56,282 nt of DNA, from assembly GCA_964616275.1 (NCBI GenBank), contig CAZTUL010000007.1, positions 1 through 56,282 on the forward strand, read 5' to 3'. The notes beneath the pieces were generated by a model. That model searched no databases and had not been told where the DNA came from. It saw only the letters and a list, made by a program, of their open reading frames with translations. This DNA is from CAYZJV01 sp964616275. Lineage in GTDB: Bacteria > Spirochaetota > Spirochaetia > Sphaerochaetales > Sphaerochaetaceae. Made by a program: the position numbers and the translations under genes. Shown here one piece after another: positions 25,059 to 33,462 of the stretch. The number at the start of each line of letters is the position of its first letter. The stretch's first letter is position 1.

Positions 25059-25865
25059 ATGTTTCAACAAATAAACGAGCGTTCAAATAATGAAACACCT
25101 TACCAGCTCGCAACAACAGTGATGAAAGCTTTTCATCTCTTAGAATTTATTTCTGAGAACCAACCTGTGCAACCACCAACGATGTGCAAAGGGTTGGGTC
25201 TGACGCGTGCTAATCTACATCGATTACTGTATACGCTTGTATGTCTTGGATATGTTGAAAAATCACGAATTGGGTATCAGGTTTCATTAAAGCTTTTTCA
25301 GTTGGGCAGCACGGTTCCAATAAAAGAACAGTTACGCGAATCTGCAAAAACAAGGATGTACGATCTTGAGCGTATTGCAAAAGAAAATATTTACCTTACT
25401 GTTCTTTATCATGACATGGTTATTGCAATAGAAGAGGTTAAAAGTTCGCATACGGTAGTACTAAATCCTGATGTTACGTATACGTATCCTGTGAATGCTT
25501 GTGCTTCAGGTAAATTATTACTTTCTACGTTGTCTGAAGAGGCTTTGGATTTGTATCTGGAGAACGTTATTTTTATCCAGAAGACGCCGAGAACCTGCAT
25601 GGATAAAGTTGTATTCAAGCAGTTGGTTCGTGAGGCTGGAGAGCGAGGTTATGCAAAAGAGATGCTGGAGTTTGGCAATCATCTCAATAGTATAGCGGCT
25701 CCCTTATACAATCGTGATGGTGAAGTAATTGCGACTATAGCAATTTCCGGTCCGTCAATGCGATTGACCGAAGAGAGAATGGAAGAACTGATTTCTCCGT
25801 TGCAAAAAATCGCATCGGAAATATCAGATTCTATGAGGTATAACAACAAGACCCCTTCCCGGTAG
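25059..25865 (+). CDS. IclR family transcriptional regulator of the ectoine operon
   Basis: A 268-residue IclR-type regulator: N-terminal winged helix-turn-helix (about 18-75, with LGLTRANLHRLLYTLVCLGYVEK) and a C-terminal effector domain (about 90-260, with YPVNACASGKLLLSTL and SIAAPLYNRDGEVIATIAISGP). It is the first gene of the run, 32 bases before the transaminase, so it probably controls its own operon in response to a pathway compound. Known ectoine catabolic clusters usually use the MocR/GntR-type EnuR or AsnC-type DoeX, so an IclR protein is an unusual choice. No Shine-Dalgarno precedes the ATG. Confidence 0.88.
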   Translation: MFQQINERSNNETPYQLATTVMKAFHLLEFISENQPVQPPTMCKGLGLTRANLHRLLYTLVCLGYVEKSRIGYQVSLKLFQLGSTVPIKEQLRESAKTRMYDLERIAKENIYLTVLYHDMVIAIEEVKSSHTVVLNPDVTYTYPVNACASGKLLLSTLSEEALDLYLENVIFIQKTPRTCMDKVVFKQLVREAGERGYAKEMLEFGNHLNSIAAPLYNRDGEVIATIAISGPSMRLTEERMEELISPLQKIASEISDSMRYNNKTPSR

Positions 25866-25897
25866 TAACCGGAGATGCTGGGCAAAGGAGAATTGAT

Positions 25898-27280
25898 ATG
25901 GATAATGAAAAGATGTTTGAAGAAATGTCTCTGCAAGGTGCTCCCAAAATTAACATGGTACCACCAGGACCAAAATCAAAAGAGATTTTGGAATTTCAGG
26001 CTGCAAATGAAAGTTCAGCTGTTTCGTATTCTAAGGGTATGCCAATGGCAGTTGCTCGTGGAAAAGGTGCTACTTTAGAAGATGCAGATGGCAACATTTA
26101 TATTGATATGTTCAGCGGAGCAGGAGTTATGGCTTTAGGTCATGGACACCCGGAAGTATTAAAAGCAGCTCACGAGCAGATTGATAAAGTTACTCATACA
26201 TTGGATATTCCTACAGAAACAAGAGTTAAGATGGTACAGGCTCTTCGCAAAGTACTTCCTAAGGAATTGACTCGTGTGTTCTTTGGTGGTCCTACTGGAT
26301 CGGATGCTGTTGAACAGGCAATCAAATTGGCAAAGTACAACACAAAGAGAAATGGTATTATTGCATTCGAAGGCGCATACCATGGTATGACCGGTGTTTC
26401 TCTTGCATTGACTACCGATAGTGGTCATAGAGATGGTGTTGGTCAGCTGGTTCCAGGTATCCAGTTTATTCCGTTCCCATACACATATAGAAACCCGTTC
26501 GGCTGCCCCGATGAAAATGTAGATATGCAGGCAGCTGATTACCTTGAAAGAGTTCTGGAAGATTCCCACTCAGGGTATTCACTCCCAGCAGCAGTTATTC
26601 TTGAATCTGTACAGGGTGAGGGCGGAACAATCATTCCTTCAAAACGATTCCTACAACGCGTTCGCGAAATTACCAAGAAGCATGGCGTCTTGATGATTTG
26701 TGATGAAATCCAGGCCGGATTGGGAAGAACTGGTAAGATGTTTGCATTTGAACATGGAGATATTGTTCCAGATATCATTACTATGAGTAAGGCGCTTGGC
26801 GGAATTGGATTCCCCATCAGTGCGATTGCATACCGAGAAGAGTTGAACACCTGGCCAACAGGAAAAACCATTGGTACTTTCCGTGGAAACATGATTGCTT
26901 TCGCTGCTGGAGCTACCGCTCTCAACTGGATGACTGAACACAAGATTCCAGAAAGAGCTGCTGCTTTAGGCGAGAAAGCTTACAAGAAAATGAAAGAAAT
27001 GGAGAATAAGTACGACATCGTTGGCGAAGTCAGAGGTATTGGTCTTATGCTAGCTGTTGAGATGGTTACTGATTCTGCTTCAAGAAAGCCTGATGCAGCT
27101 ACTGCAAAGAAGATCCGTAAATATGCTCACCAGAGAGGTGTCATGATTGAAGTTGGCGGTCACCATAATAACGTTGCACGTCTGCTTCCCCCATTGGTAA
27201 TCCCTGAGAATTATCTCATGAAAGGTATTGATATTATTGAAGGTGTAATAGCAGATCTACAAGCTGGAAAGCTTGAGTAG
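25898..27280 (+). CDS. doeD: Class III aminotransferase, probable L-2,4-diaminobutyrate transaminase (DoeD-like)
   Basis: A fold-type I PLP transaminase. Asp269 (ICDEIQ) and Lys298 (TMSKALGG) are the PLP-binding residues, and SGAGVMALGHGHP near residue 73 is typical of the diaminobutyrate/GABA subgroup. In this context it would move the 4-amino group of L-2,4-diaminobutyrate to a 2-oxo acid, giving L-aspartate 4-semialdehyde. The very next gene encodes aspartate-semialdehyde dehydrogenase, which strongly supports that product. The family could also act on GABA or ornithine. A GGAG Shine-Dalgarno lies upstream. The length of 460 residues is normal. Confidence 0.82.
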   Translation: MDNEKMFEEMSLQGAPKINMVPPGPKSKEILEFQAANESSAVSYSKGMPMAVARGKGATLEDADGNIYIDMFSGAGVMALGHGHPEVLKAAHEQIDKVTHTLDIPTETRVKMVQALRKVLPKELTRVFFGGPTGSDAVEQAIKLAKYNTKRNGIIAFEGAYHGMTGVSLALTTDSGHRDGVGQLVPGIQFIPFPYTYRNPFGCPDENVDMQAADYLERVLEDSHSGYSLPAAVILESVQGEGGTIIPSKRFLQRVREITKKHGVLMICDEIQAGLGRTGKMFAFEHGDIVPDIITMSKALGGIGFPISAIAYREELNTWPTGKTIGTFRGNMIAFAAGATALNWMTEHKIPERAAALGEKAYKKMKEMENKYDIVGEVRGIGLMLAVEMVTDSASRKPDAATAKKIRKYAHQRGVMIEVGGHHNNVARLLPPLVIPENYLMKGIDIIEGVIADLQAGKLE

Positions 27281-27299
27281 TTTCTAGGAGGAAAGTAAT

Positions 27300-28316
27300 A
27301 TGGCTAAAGAATATACAGTTGCAGTAGTTGGGGCTCTCGGTGTCGTTGGTACCGAGATGATCTCCACATTGGAAAGACGGAATTTTCCTGTTAAGGAGCT
27401 TGTACCTCTTGATGTTGCATCACAGGTAGGAAAGGAAGTTACCTTCAAAGGAAAGAAATGGGCTGCTAAAGAGGCGAAGAAAGGTGCTTTCAAGGGCGTA
27501 GATATCGCAATTTTCTCAGCCGGTGGTGATGCTAGTGCTGTTCTTGCACCCATTGCTGTCGAAGAGGGTGCGATAGTTGTTGATAATAGTTCTCAGTGGA
27601 GAATGGATCCCAACTGTCCATTAGTTATACCCGAAGTAAATCCTCAGGATTTGGATTGGCACAAAGGAATTATCGCAAATCCTAACTGCTCAACCACTCA
27701 GATGCTCGTTGCGCTGAAGCCACTTCATGATGCAGCAAAAATCAAGCGTGTTGTCGTTTCTACTTACCAGGCCGTTTCCGGTTCCGGTAAGAAAGCTATT
27801 GATGCACTGTACACAGAAGCAGAAGAGTATCTCAAGGATGGAAAAGTTTCTAAGCCGAGAGCATATAAAAAGCAGATTGCTTTCAATGCAATTCCTCATA
27901 TTGATGTGTTTCAAGAGGGTGGGTACACAAAGGAAGAGTATAAGATGGTTAATGAAACCAAAAAGATGCTCGATCCCAGTATTGAAGTAACCGCTACATG
28001 TGTCAGAATTCCTGTCTGGTATGGCCACTCAGAGTCAATCAACATTGAGACTGAAAGAAAACTTTCTGCTGAAGAGGCAAAAGCAATTCTCTCGAAGGCA
28101 GAAGGGATTAAGGTTATTGATGATCCCAGCAATGAAGTATATCCAACTCCGCTTGAGAGTAATGATGAAGACTTGACGATGGTTGGAAGAATTCGAGAAG
28201 ATTTTACGATTGCTAATGGTCTGAATTTCTGGTGTGTATCGAATAATATTCGAAAGGGTGCAGCATTGAATGCTGTGCAAGTTGCAGAAACTCTCATTAA
28301 GAGGAACCTGGTATAG
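27300..28316 (+). CDS. asd: Aspartate-semialdehyde dehydrogenase (phosphorylating)
   Basis: Interconverts aspartate 4-semialdehyde, phosphate and NADP with 4-aspartyl phosphate and NADPH. The N-terminal NADP motif is VVGALGVVGTEM; the catalytic Cys130 is in ANPNCSTTQM, and the His base is in the HSESINIE region. The length of 338 residues is normal. In most organisms it works toward lysine, threonine and methionine. Here it sits 19 bases after the transaminase and in the same operon as an aspartokinase and two ectoine hydrolases, so it probably handles semialdehyde from ectoine. GAGGAAAG precedes the start. Confidence 0.93.
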   Translation: MAKEYTVAVVGALGVVGTEMISTLERRNFPVKELVPLDVASQVGKEVTFKGKKWAAKEAKKGAFKGVDIAIFSAGGDASAVLAPIAVEEGAIVVDNSSQWRMDPNCPLVIPEVNPQDLDWHKGIIANPNCSTTQMLVALKPLHDAAKIKRVVVSTYQAVSGSGKKAIDALYTEAEEYLKDGKVSKPRAYKKQIAFNAIPHIDVFQEGGYTKEEYKMVNETKKMLDPSIEVTATCVRIPVWYGHSESINIETERKLSAEEAKAILSKAEGIKVIDDPSNEVYPTPLESNDEDLTMVGRIREDFTIANGLNFWCVSNNIRKGAALNAVQVAETLIKRNLV

Positions 28317-28319
28317 TCT

Positions 28320-29501
28320 ATGAAAATAAAAGAAGTTGTCAAACAGCATACCGAGGAACTTGTAGCGTTACGGAGAGATTTCCACGCTCATCCAGAGTTG
28401 GGTTTTCAAGAGTTTGCTACTTCCGATAAGATTGTTAACTACCTTCGCGGTTTGGGGCTCAAGCCCCAGACCGTGACTAAAACTGGTGTAACTGCTCTAC
28501 TTACCGGTAAGAGTGATCAAGGACCGGTTCTGCTCATGAGAGCCGATATTGATGCTCTTCCCGTGGAAGAACAGACAGGACTTCCGTTTTCTTCAGAAGA
28601 GAAGGGGGTAATGCATGCATGCGGTCATGATGCTCATATGGCAATGATGCTGACTGCAGCAAAAATTCTTACCTCCCTTCGAGATTCATTCGATGGAACG
28701 ATTAAATTTGTCTTTCAGCCGAATGAAGAAATTGCTGGTGCTCAGCAAATGATTGATGATGGTGTTCTGGAAAATCCGAAAGTAGACGCAGCTATGGGAG
28801 TACATATTTGGACTCCATTACCAAGTGGTACACTAGGTGTGAAATCAGGTGCGGTTACTTCCTCGATGGATGTCTTTAAAGTCACTATTAAAGGGCGTGG
28901 CGGTCATACCGGTTACCCCGATAGTGCTGTTGATCCGGTAGTTTGTGCCTCTGCGGTTGTACAACAGGTACAATCAATTCAAACACGGTTTATCAGTCCG
29001 ATGAAACCGATCGCCCTTATGTTCGGGCGAATCGCTGGTGGAACAAAGAACAATATCATTCCCGATAGCGTTGAACTTGAGGGAACAATTCGTTACCTGT
29101 TCCATACAAAACCCGGTAATCCCGACAATCCTACCGACAAGTTTACACAAATGGTTACCGATATCTGCAAGGCGTATGGTTGTACGTGTGAGTTTGATTT
29201 TAATCATGAAAATGATGCAGTAATTAATGACTCAACCATGACTGCCCTCGCATATGATGTTGCCAAGAAGATAGTGGGAGAGGATAATGTAGTTGAACAT
29301 GCTTCAATGGCATGTGAAGATTTTGCTGCATTTGGAGAGCATGTTCCAGCCGTATTCACCTTCGTCGGTACGGCAAGCGAAAAAGCGAAAAGTACCTTCC
29401 CACACCATAATCCTTGGTTTACCATCGACGAAGAAACGTTACCGATTGGTGTTGAATTCCTTGTTGAATCCGCGTTGCGGTTCTTCTCAGGAAAGAAATA
29501 G
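28320..29501 (+). CDS. M20 family amidohydrolase, candidate N-acetyl-diaminobutyrate deacetylase
   Basis: An M20D metal-dependent amidohydrolase of 393 residues. RRDFHAHPELGFQE opens the catalytic domain. MHACGHDAHM near residue 98, NEE near 138 and HIWTPL supply metal ligands and base, and PHHNPWF lies near the C-terminus. The dimerisation domain runs about 180-290. Relatives deacetylate N-acetyl amino acids, including N-acetyl-diaminopimelate. In an ectoine operon the needed step is removal of acetate from N-alpha-acetyl-diaminobutyrate, normally done by the unrelated DoeB/EutE. I infer that this enzyme takes that role. It begins three bases after asd. Confidence 0.8.
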   Translation: MKIKEVVKQHTEELVALRRDFHAHPELGFQEFATSDKIVNYLRGLGLKPQTVTKTGVTALLTGKSDQGPVLLMRADIDALPVEEQTGLPFSSEEKGVMHACGHDAHMAMMLTAAKILTSLRDSFDGTIKFVFQPNEEIAGAQQMIDDGVLENPKVDAAMGVHIWTPLPSGTLGVKSGAVTSSMDVFKVTIKGRGGHTGYPDSAVDPVVCASAVVQQVQSIQTRFISPMKPIALMFGRIAGGTKNNIIPDSVELEGTIRYLFHTKPGNPDNPTDKFTQMVTDICKAYGCTCEFDFNHENDAVINDSTMTALAYDVAKKIVGEDNVVEHASMACEDFAAFGEHVPAVFTFVGTASEKAKSTFPHHNPWFTIDEETLPIGVEFLVESALRFFSGKK

Positions 29502-29561
29502 CAGTCCAAAAAGTATAGAGGTGGATGGAGGCTGCCTTTATACGAAACAATTCAATCATAT

Positions 29562-29582
29562 GCGATTGCCAAAGGCGGTCGC
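29562..29582 (+). other. Stem-loop before the TRAP binding-protein gene
   Basis: GCGATTGCC (29562-29570) and GGCGGTCGC (29574-29582) form a nine-base-pair stem (two G-U pairs) with an AAA loop in the 106-base gap between the M20 and binding-protein genes. It could mark an RNA processing site or attenuator that sets transporter expression apart from the enzymes. Confidence 0.45.
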
Positions 29583-29607
29583 GTGAGAAATTTTTCAGGA
29601 GGTTTAC

Positions 29608-30678
29608 ATGAAAAATCGTATCGTATTGTTGGCGCTGATTATTGCGCTGATCATGCCTGCTGCAACTCTGTTTGCTCAAGGTGGAGCGGAAGCACCTGCA
29701 GCAGCAGACCAGACATGGAATGTTCGCATGCCAAGTGCCGAGGTTGAAGGCGACCCAATGACTGTTTGGGGCCGAGAGTTTGCTGAGTACATGAAAGCGG
29801 AAACTGACGGCAAATTCAATGTTGAAGTTTTCCCTTATGGCACACTTGGTGAAAACCGCGACATTAATGAGTTGGCTCAGCTTGGCGTTGTAGAATTCGT
29901 TTTCTCTGACTACGGTTGGATTAGCTCCTTCGTCCCTCAGGCAAACGTACTTGCACTTCACTACATTTGGCCCTACGAAAATTTGGCTGAAGTACTTGAC
30001 TGGGTTGTAAGGAATGGTGAATCGTTCAAGCTGCTTCGTGCTAAATTTGAGCAGAATGACTTGATTCCTCTCGGCATCTTCTTTGAAGGTTGGCAGTGGC
30101 TTACCAGTAAGACTCCAGTTAGGGGACCAGAAGATTTGGTTGGACTGAAGACCCGTATCATGGGTTCTGAGATGCTTACTCGTGACTACCGTGCTTATGG
30201 TATTGTTCCTACTCCACTCGCCTATGGTGAAATCTATAGTGCATTGCAGACTGGACTTATTGATGCACAGAGTCAGCCAATGTTTGCTAACTACAGTATG
30301 GGATTTTATGAAGTTGCAGATCACTTTGTACAGCTATGGGCAGAACCCTTCTTAGGTATCCCTGCTGTTAACAAAGCTTTCTTCGAATCACTTCCTAAAG
30401 AATACCAGGATATGATCAAGAACTACTGGCTCGACAAGATCAAGCCAAGTGCAGCTTGGGTCGATGCTAACAACGAGAGAATGAGAAAGAATATTGAATC
30501 TTCTCGTCCTTCGGTTACATTTACCGAGTTTAATGATGATCAGATTGCACACTTGCGCAATTTGGCAGCAACAAAAGTCTATCCTAACTTCCCAGAAGTT
30601 GGTGGAGCGGGATCTGCTGAGATTCTCAAAGCTTTGCTTGCCGACATTGAAAAGGCAATCGTAGCTGTAGGGAAATAA
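29608..30678 (+). CDS. uehA: TRAP transporter substrate-binding protein, probable ectoine/hydroxyectoine binder
   Basis: A periplasmic DctP-family protein of 356 residues with a signal peptide (residues 1-24, ending LFAQ). It captures solute for the membrane subunits encoded next. The conserved Arg of DctP proteins is Arg183 in LKTRIMGS. The segments AEVEGD (44-49), YGTLGENRDI and PTPLAYGEIYSALQTG correspond to similar segments of the ectoine binder TeaA as I remember it. However, the Asn of the TeaA ENP motif is Gln here (QSQP) and a Trp is Tyr. Ectoine specificity is therefore inferred mainly from the operon. CAGGAGG precedes the start, and stem-loops flank the gene. Confidence 0.8.
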   Translation: MKNRIVLLALIIALIMPAATLFAQGGAEAPAAADQTWNVRMPSAEVEGDPMTVWGREFAEYMKAETDGKFNVEVFPYGTLGENRDINELAQLGVVEFVFSDYGWISSFVPQANVLALHYIWPYENLAEVLDWVVRNGESFKLLRAKFEQNDLIPLGIFFEGWQWLTSKTPVRGPEDLVGLKTRIMGSEMLTRDYRAYGIVPTPLAYGEIYSALQTGLIDAQSQPMFANYSMGFYEVADHFVQLWAEPFLGIPAVNKAFFESLPKEYQDMIKNYWLDKIKPSAAWVDANNERMRKNIESSRPSVTFTEFNDDQIAHLRNLAATKVYPNFPEVGGAGSAEILKALLADIEKAIVAVGK

Positions 30679-30696
30679 TTGTACATATTACTCGAC

Positions 30697-30727
30697 GGTT
30701 TCCTGGGCATTTCCTGCTCAGGAAACC
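30697..30727 (+). other. Stem-loop after the TRAP binding-protein gene
   Basis: GGTTTCCTG (30697-30705) pairs perfectly with CAGGAAACC (30719-30727). No T run follows, so it is more likely an mRNA-stabilising hairpin or partial attenuator that raises binding-protein output over the membrane subunits. Confidence 0.6.
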
Positions 30728-30760
30728 TCCAGTAATTAAACCTCAATAAAGGTAAATACC

Positions 30761-31396
30761 ATGAGTAAATCACAAAAAGATACACAAGAAGGTACTATGA
30801 ACACCTTCAAAAAAATTGGTAAGTATCTTTCATTATTCATTGATAGATTTGAAGTTACTATTCTAGCAGGTAGTACGGCTTTTCTTGCTATTCTGCTCAT
30901 AATCAATGTTATTGCAAGAAACTTCGCCCAAGGAATTTATTACGCAGAGGAAGTTTCTAAGCTCTTCGTAATACTAATTACATTCACTGGTACTAGTTTC
31001 GCTGTTCGTAAAGCTCGTCACATTCGTATGGGTGCAATTTTGGAACTCTTGCCTACAAAAGTAGAGAAGGTACTTGTCATTTTAATTAGTATTGTCAGTG
31101 CCATTGTCATGTTCGTTTTAGCGTATCACGCTTTCAGTTATATGAATAATCTCCGTATTCGTGAGACTAAGACTGAAGCCTTAGGGGCTCCTTACTGGTA
31201 TTTCATAATTATTGCTCCAATAGCATTATTCACTTCCGGAGTGCAGTACGTCCGAACAATTTTTAAGAATTTTAAAGAGAAGGATGTTTGGCTCTCTCCT
31301 GAACAACAAAGTGAATTTGAAGATGAAGTTACCATGATGGAGAACGTGATGGCAGAGTCAGATGTTGATGCGTATGTAATGAAGGAGAGCAAATAA
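30761..31396 (+). CDS. uehB: TRAP transporter small permease, DctQ/UehB type
   Basis: The small membrane subunit of the TRAP transporter: 211 residues with four predicted membrane segments (about 30-50, 65-85, 103-125 and 142-165) and the DctQ pattern of ARN near the first helix and VRKARHIRMG after the second. The C-terminal 40 residues are acidic and cytosolic. The ATG at 30761 has AAAGG upstream. A second ATG at 30797 (MNTFKKIG) also has AAGAAGG and could be the true start. It overlaps the large permease as TAATG. Confidence 0.87.
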   Translation: MSKSQKDTQEGTMNTFKKIGKYLSLFIDRFEVTILAGSTAFLAILLIINVIARNFAQGIYYAEEVSKLFVILITFTGTSFAVRKARHIRMGAILELLPTKVEKVLVILISIVSAIVMFVLAYHAFSYMNNLRIRETKTEALGAPYWYFIIIAPIALFTSGVQYVRTIFKNFKEKDVWLSPEQQSEFEDEVTMMENVMAESDVDAYVMKESK

Positions 31397-32673
31397 TGGG
31401 TATAGTTGGATTAGTAATGATAGCAATGTTACTGATGGGATTCCCATTTGTAATTACTCTCATAACTCCGCTGATGGTATACCTCGGTATAGAGATGCCT
31501 CTCGTAAATCCGCAGGTGATCATTCAGCAGATGATTAACGGGTTCGCTGCTCCTTCATTGGTTACTGTACCAATGTTTATTCTGGCTGCGAACATCATGA
31601 CGTCCGGTAAAGCTGCTAACCGACTGGTGGATATGATCCGCGTATTTGTGGGGCATATCCCTGGCGGGTTAGCCATAACGACAAATGCATCATGTACGCT
31701 GTTTGGAGCTGTTTCAGGCTCGACTCAGGCTACAGTATCTGCAATTGGCGGTACTATGCGTCCTATGTTGCTTAAAGCTGGTTACTCCAGTTCATTTTCA
31801 CTCGGTCTGATTATTAATGCGAGTGATATTGCACTCCTCATACCGCCATCGATTGGATTTATTGTATATGGAGTAGTTACAGCAACATCAATCGGGAAGT
31901 TATTCTTAGCAGGAATTGGACCTGGAATATTAATTTTTATTTTGTTCTCTATTTATGTCTTCTTCTATTCAAAGCTGAGAAATATCGCAATCTTAGAGAA
32001 GGCTTCTTGGGCTGAACGCAAACAGGCTCTAAAAAATGGAGCTCCGGTTCTTGGATTCCCCTTCATTGTTGTTGGTGGTATCTATGCTGGGTTATTCAGT
32101 CCAACTGAAGCTGCAGCTGCAGGTGTTGCCTATGGTTTGATTCTTGAAACCCTGTTGTATAAGACCATGACATGGAAGAAATTTGTTCAGGTTCTGCTTG
32201 ATGCTGGTATTGTTACCGGTGTTGTGTTCATCCTGGTTGGTTCAGGTCAGGTGTTCTCTTGGATGATCAGCTTCCTGAGAATTCCTCAACAGATTATGCC
32301 AGCGATTATTGGCACCGATCCTACACAAATACAGTTGATTATTGTAGTCGTTATTGCCTACTTCGTTGCCTGTATGTTTGTAGACCCTATCGTAGCTATC
32401 TATGTTTTAAGCCCAATTTTCCAACCGTACGTAGTTTCGACTGGAATTGATCCAGTTCTGCTTGGAACCCTCATTGTTCTGCAGGCTGCTATTGGTTCCG
32501 CGACTCCACCATTTGGTTGTGATATATTTACGGCTCAGTTGATATTTAGAAGGCCCTACTTTGAGGTAATTAGGAAAATATTCCCATTCATTGGGTTGTT
32601 AATCCTTTCTACAATTTTAATTATTGCTTTCCCTCAAATTGCTTTATTCCTTCCTCAGGCAGCTGGGATTTAA
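31396..32673 (+). CDS. uehC: TRAP transporter large permease, DctM/UehC type
   Basis: The large, ion-driven membrane subunit: 425 residues with about twelve hydrophobic segments. Family landmarks are MINGFAAPSLVTVPMFILAA near residue 40, GAVSGSTQATVSAIGG near 103, and GLFSPTEAAAAGVAYG near 235. It imports the solute delivered by the binding protein using a sodium gradient. Translation is coupled to the small permease by a TAATG overlap. A racemase-family gene follows after 17 bases. Confidence 0.9.
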   Translation: MGIVGLVMIAMLLMGFPFVITLITPLMVYLGIEMPLVNPQVIIQQMINGFAAPSLVTVPMFILAANIMTSGKAANRLVDMIRVFVGHIPGGLAITTNASCTLFGAVSGSTQATVSAIGGTMRPMLLKAGYSSSFSLGLIINASDIALLIPPSIGFIVYGVVTATSIGKLFLAGIGPGILIFILFSIYVFFYSKLRNIAILEKASWAERKQALKNGAPVLGFPFIVVGGIYAGLFSPTEAAAAGVAYGLILETLLYKTMTWKKFVQVLLDAGIVTGVVFILVGSGQVFSWMISFLRIPQQIMPAIIGTDPTQIQLIIVVVIAYFVACMFVDPIVAIYVLSPIFQPYVVSTGIDPVLLGTLIVLQAAIGSATPPFGCDIFTAQLIFRRPYFEVIRKIFPFIGLLILSTILIIAFPQIALFLPQAAGI

Positions 32674-32690
32674 CGTAAAACGGAGAACAT

Positions 32691-33428
32691 ATGCAATATT
32701 TTGTACATCCGGGACAAGTAAGTTATGGAGAATCGATAGGAATTCTTTTACTGGAGAATTATGCTCCTTTTGTTCCTGGAGACACTGCAAATGCTACAAG
32801 TTATCGGTACCCGGTACGATTCTTACGGGTGCCGGGGCTTTCTGTTGAACGGATTTTTAATCATGACCTAAGCATGTATGAGGTTGTAAAAGCTGCAGCC
32901 GAGGAGCTGAAACGAGAAGGAGTACGAGCAATTACCGGTGATTGCGGGTTTATGGCAATTTATCAACAGCGTCTGGCTGAGGATATTGGTATTCCTGTAT
33001 TTCTTTCTTCGTTACTCCAGCTGTCATTTATGGGGTTAATAACTGGAGCAAATTCTCCCATCGGTGTAGTGACAGCAAACAGTAAATCACTTACAGATGA
33101 AGTTTTGATTGGTTGTGGAATTTCGGAAAGTATTCGCGAGCGTATTCGCATGACAGGACTGGAAGATTGCGAACATTTCGTTGATGCAGTTTTTAAAGAG
33201 ACAGGCATGCTCGATACAGACATTGTTCAGGCAGCTGTTGTAGAGAGAGCAAAAAAGCTTCAGAAATCGAATCCCGATATGGGATCAATTTTGCTTGAAT
33301 GCAGTATGCTTCCCCCCTACGGTCGTGCAGTACAAGAAGCTACCGGTCTACCAGTATTCGATTATATTACGATGATTGACTATGTGCATGCGACTTTAGT
33401 GAAAGAATTATTCCACGGGCACATGTAG
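32691..33428 (+). CDS. Aspartate/glutamate racemase superfamily protein in the EutA position
   Basis: A 245-residue protein of the Asp/Glu/hydantoin racemase superfamily. Its two potential catalytic cysteines are Cys85 (TGDCGFM) and Cys204 (LLECSMLPPYG), placed as in two-base racemases. Ectoine clusters carry EutA, a racemase/arylmalonate-decarboxylase relative thought to help EutB and EutC with 5-hydroxyectoine. This protein holds that slot between the transporter and the hydrolase, but its sequence looks like a separate racemase subgroup. I therefore call the position and family, not EutA itself. It might epimerise a hydroxyectoine or diaminobutyrate intermediate. Confidence 0.75.
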   Translation: MQYFVHPGQVSYGESIGILLLENYAPFVPGDTANATSYRYPVRFLRVPGLSVERIFNHDLSMYEVVKAAAEELKREGVRAITGDCGFMAIYQQRLAEDIGIPVFLSSLLQLSFMGLITGANSPIGVVTANSKSLTDEVLIGCGISESIRERIRMTGLEDCEHFVDAVFKETGMLDTDIVQAAVVERAKKLQKSNPDMGSILLECSMLPPYGRAVQEATGLPVFDYITMIDYVHATLVKELFHGHM

Positions 33429-33462
33429 AAATAGGTGTAAATCAGAGGCAAGGAGGTTATGA

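Noticed and set aside
29419..30324. A 301-codon open frame on the minus strand across uehA
   Set aside because: It is fully antisense to a convincing TRAP binding protein, has no ribosome-binding site and a composition unlike the neighbouring proteins.
32691..33428. Glutamate racemase MurI for peptidoglycan
   Set aside because: The operon context and the distinct sequence blocks argue against a cell-wall role.
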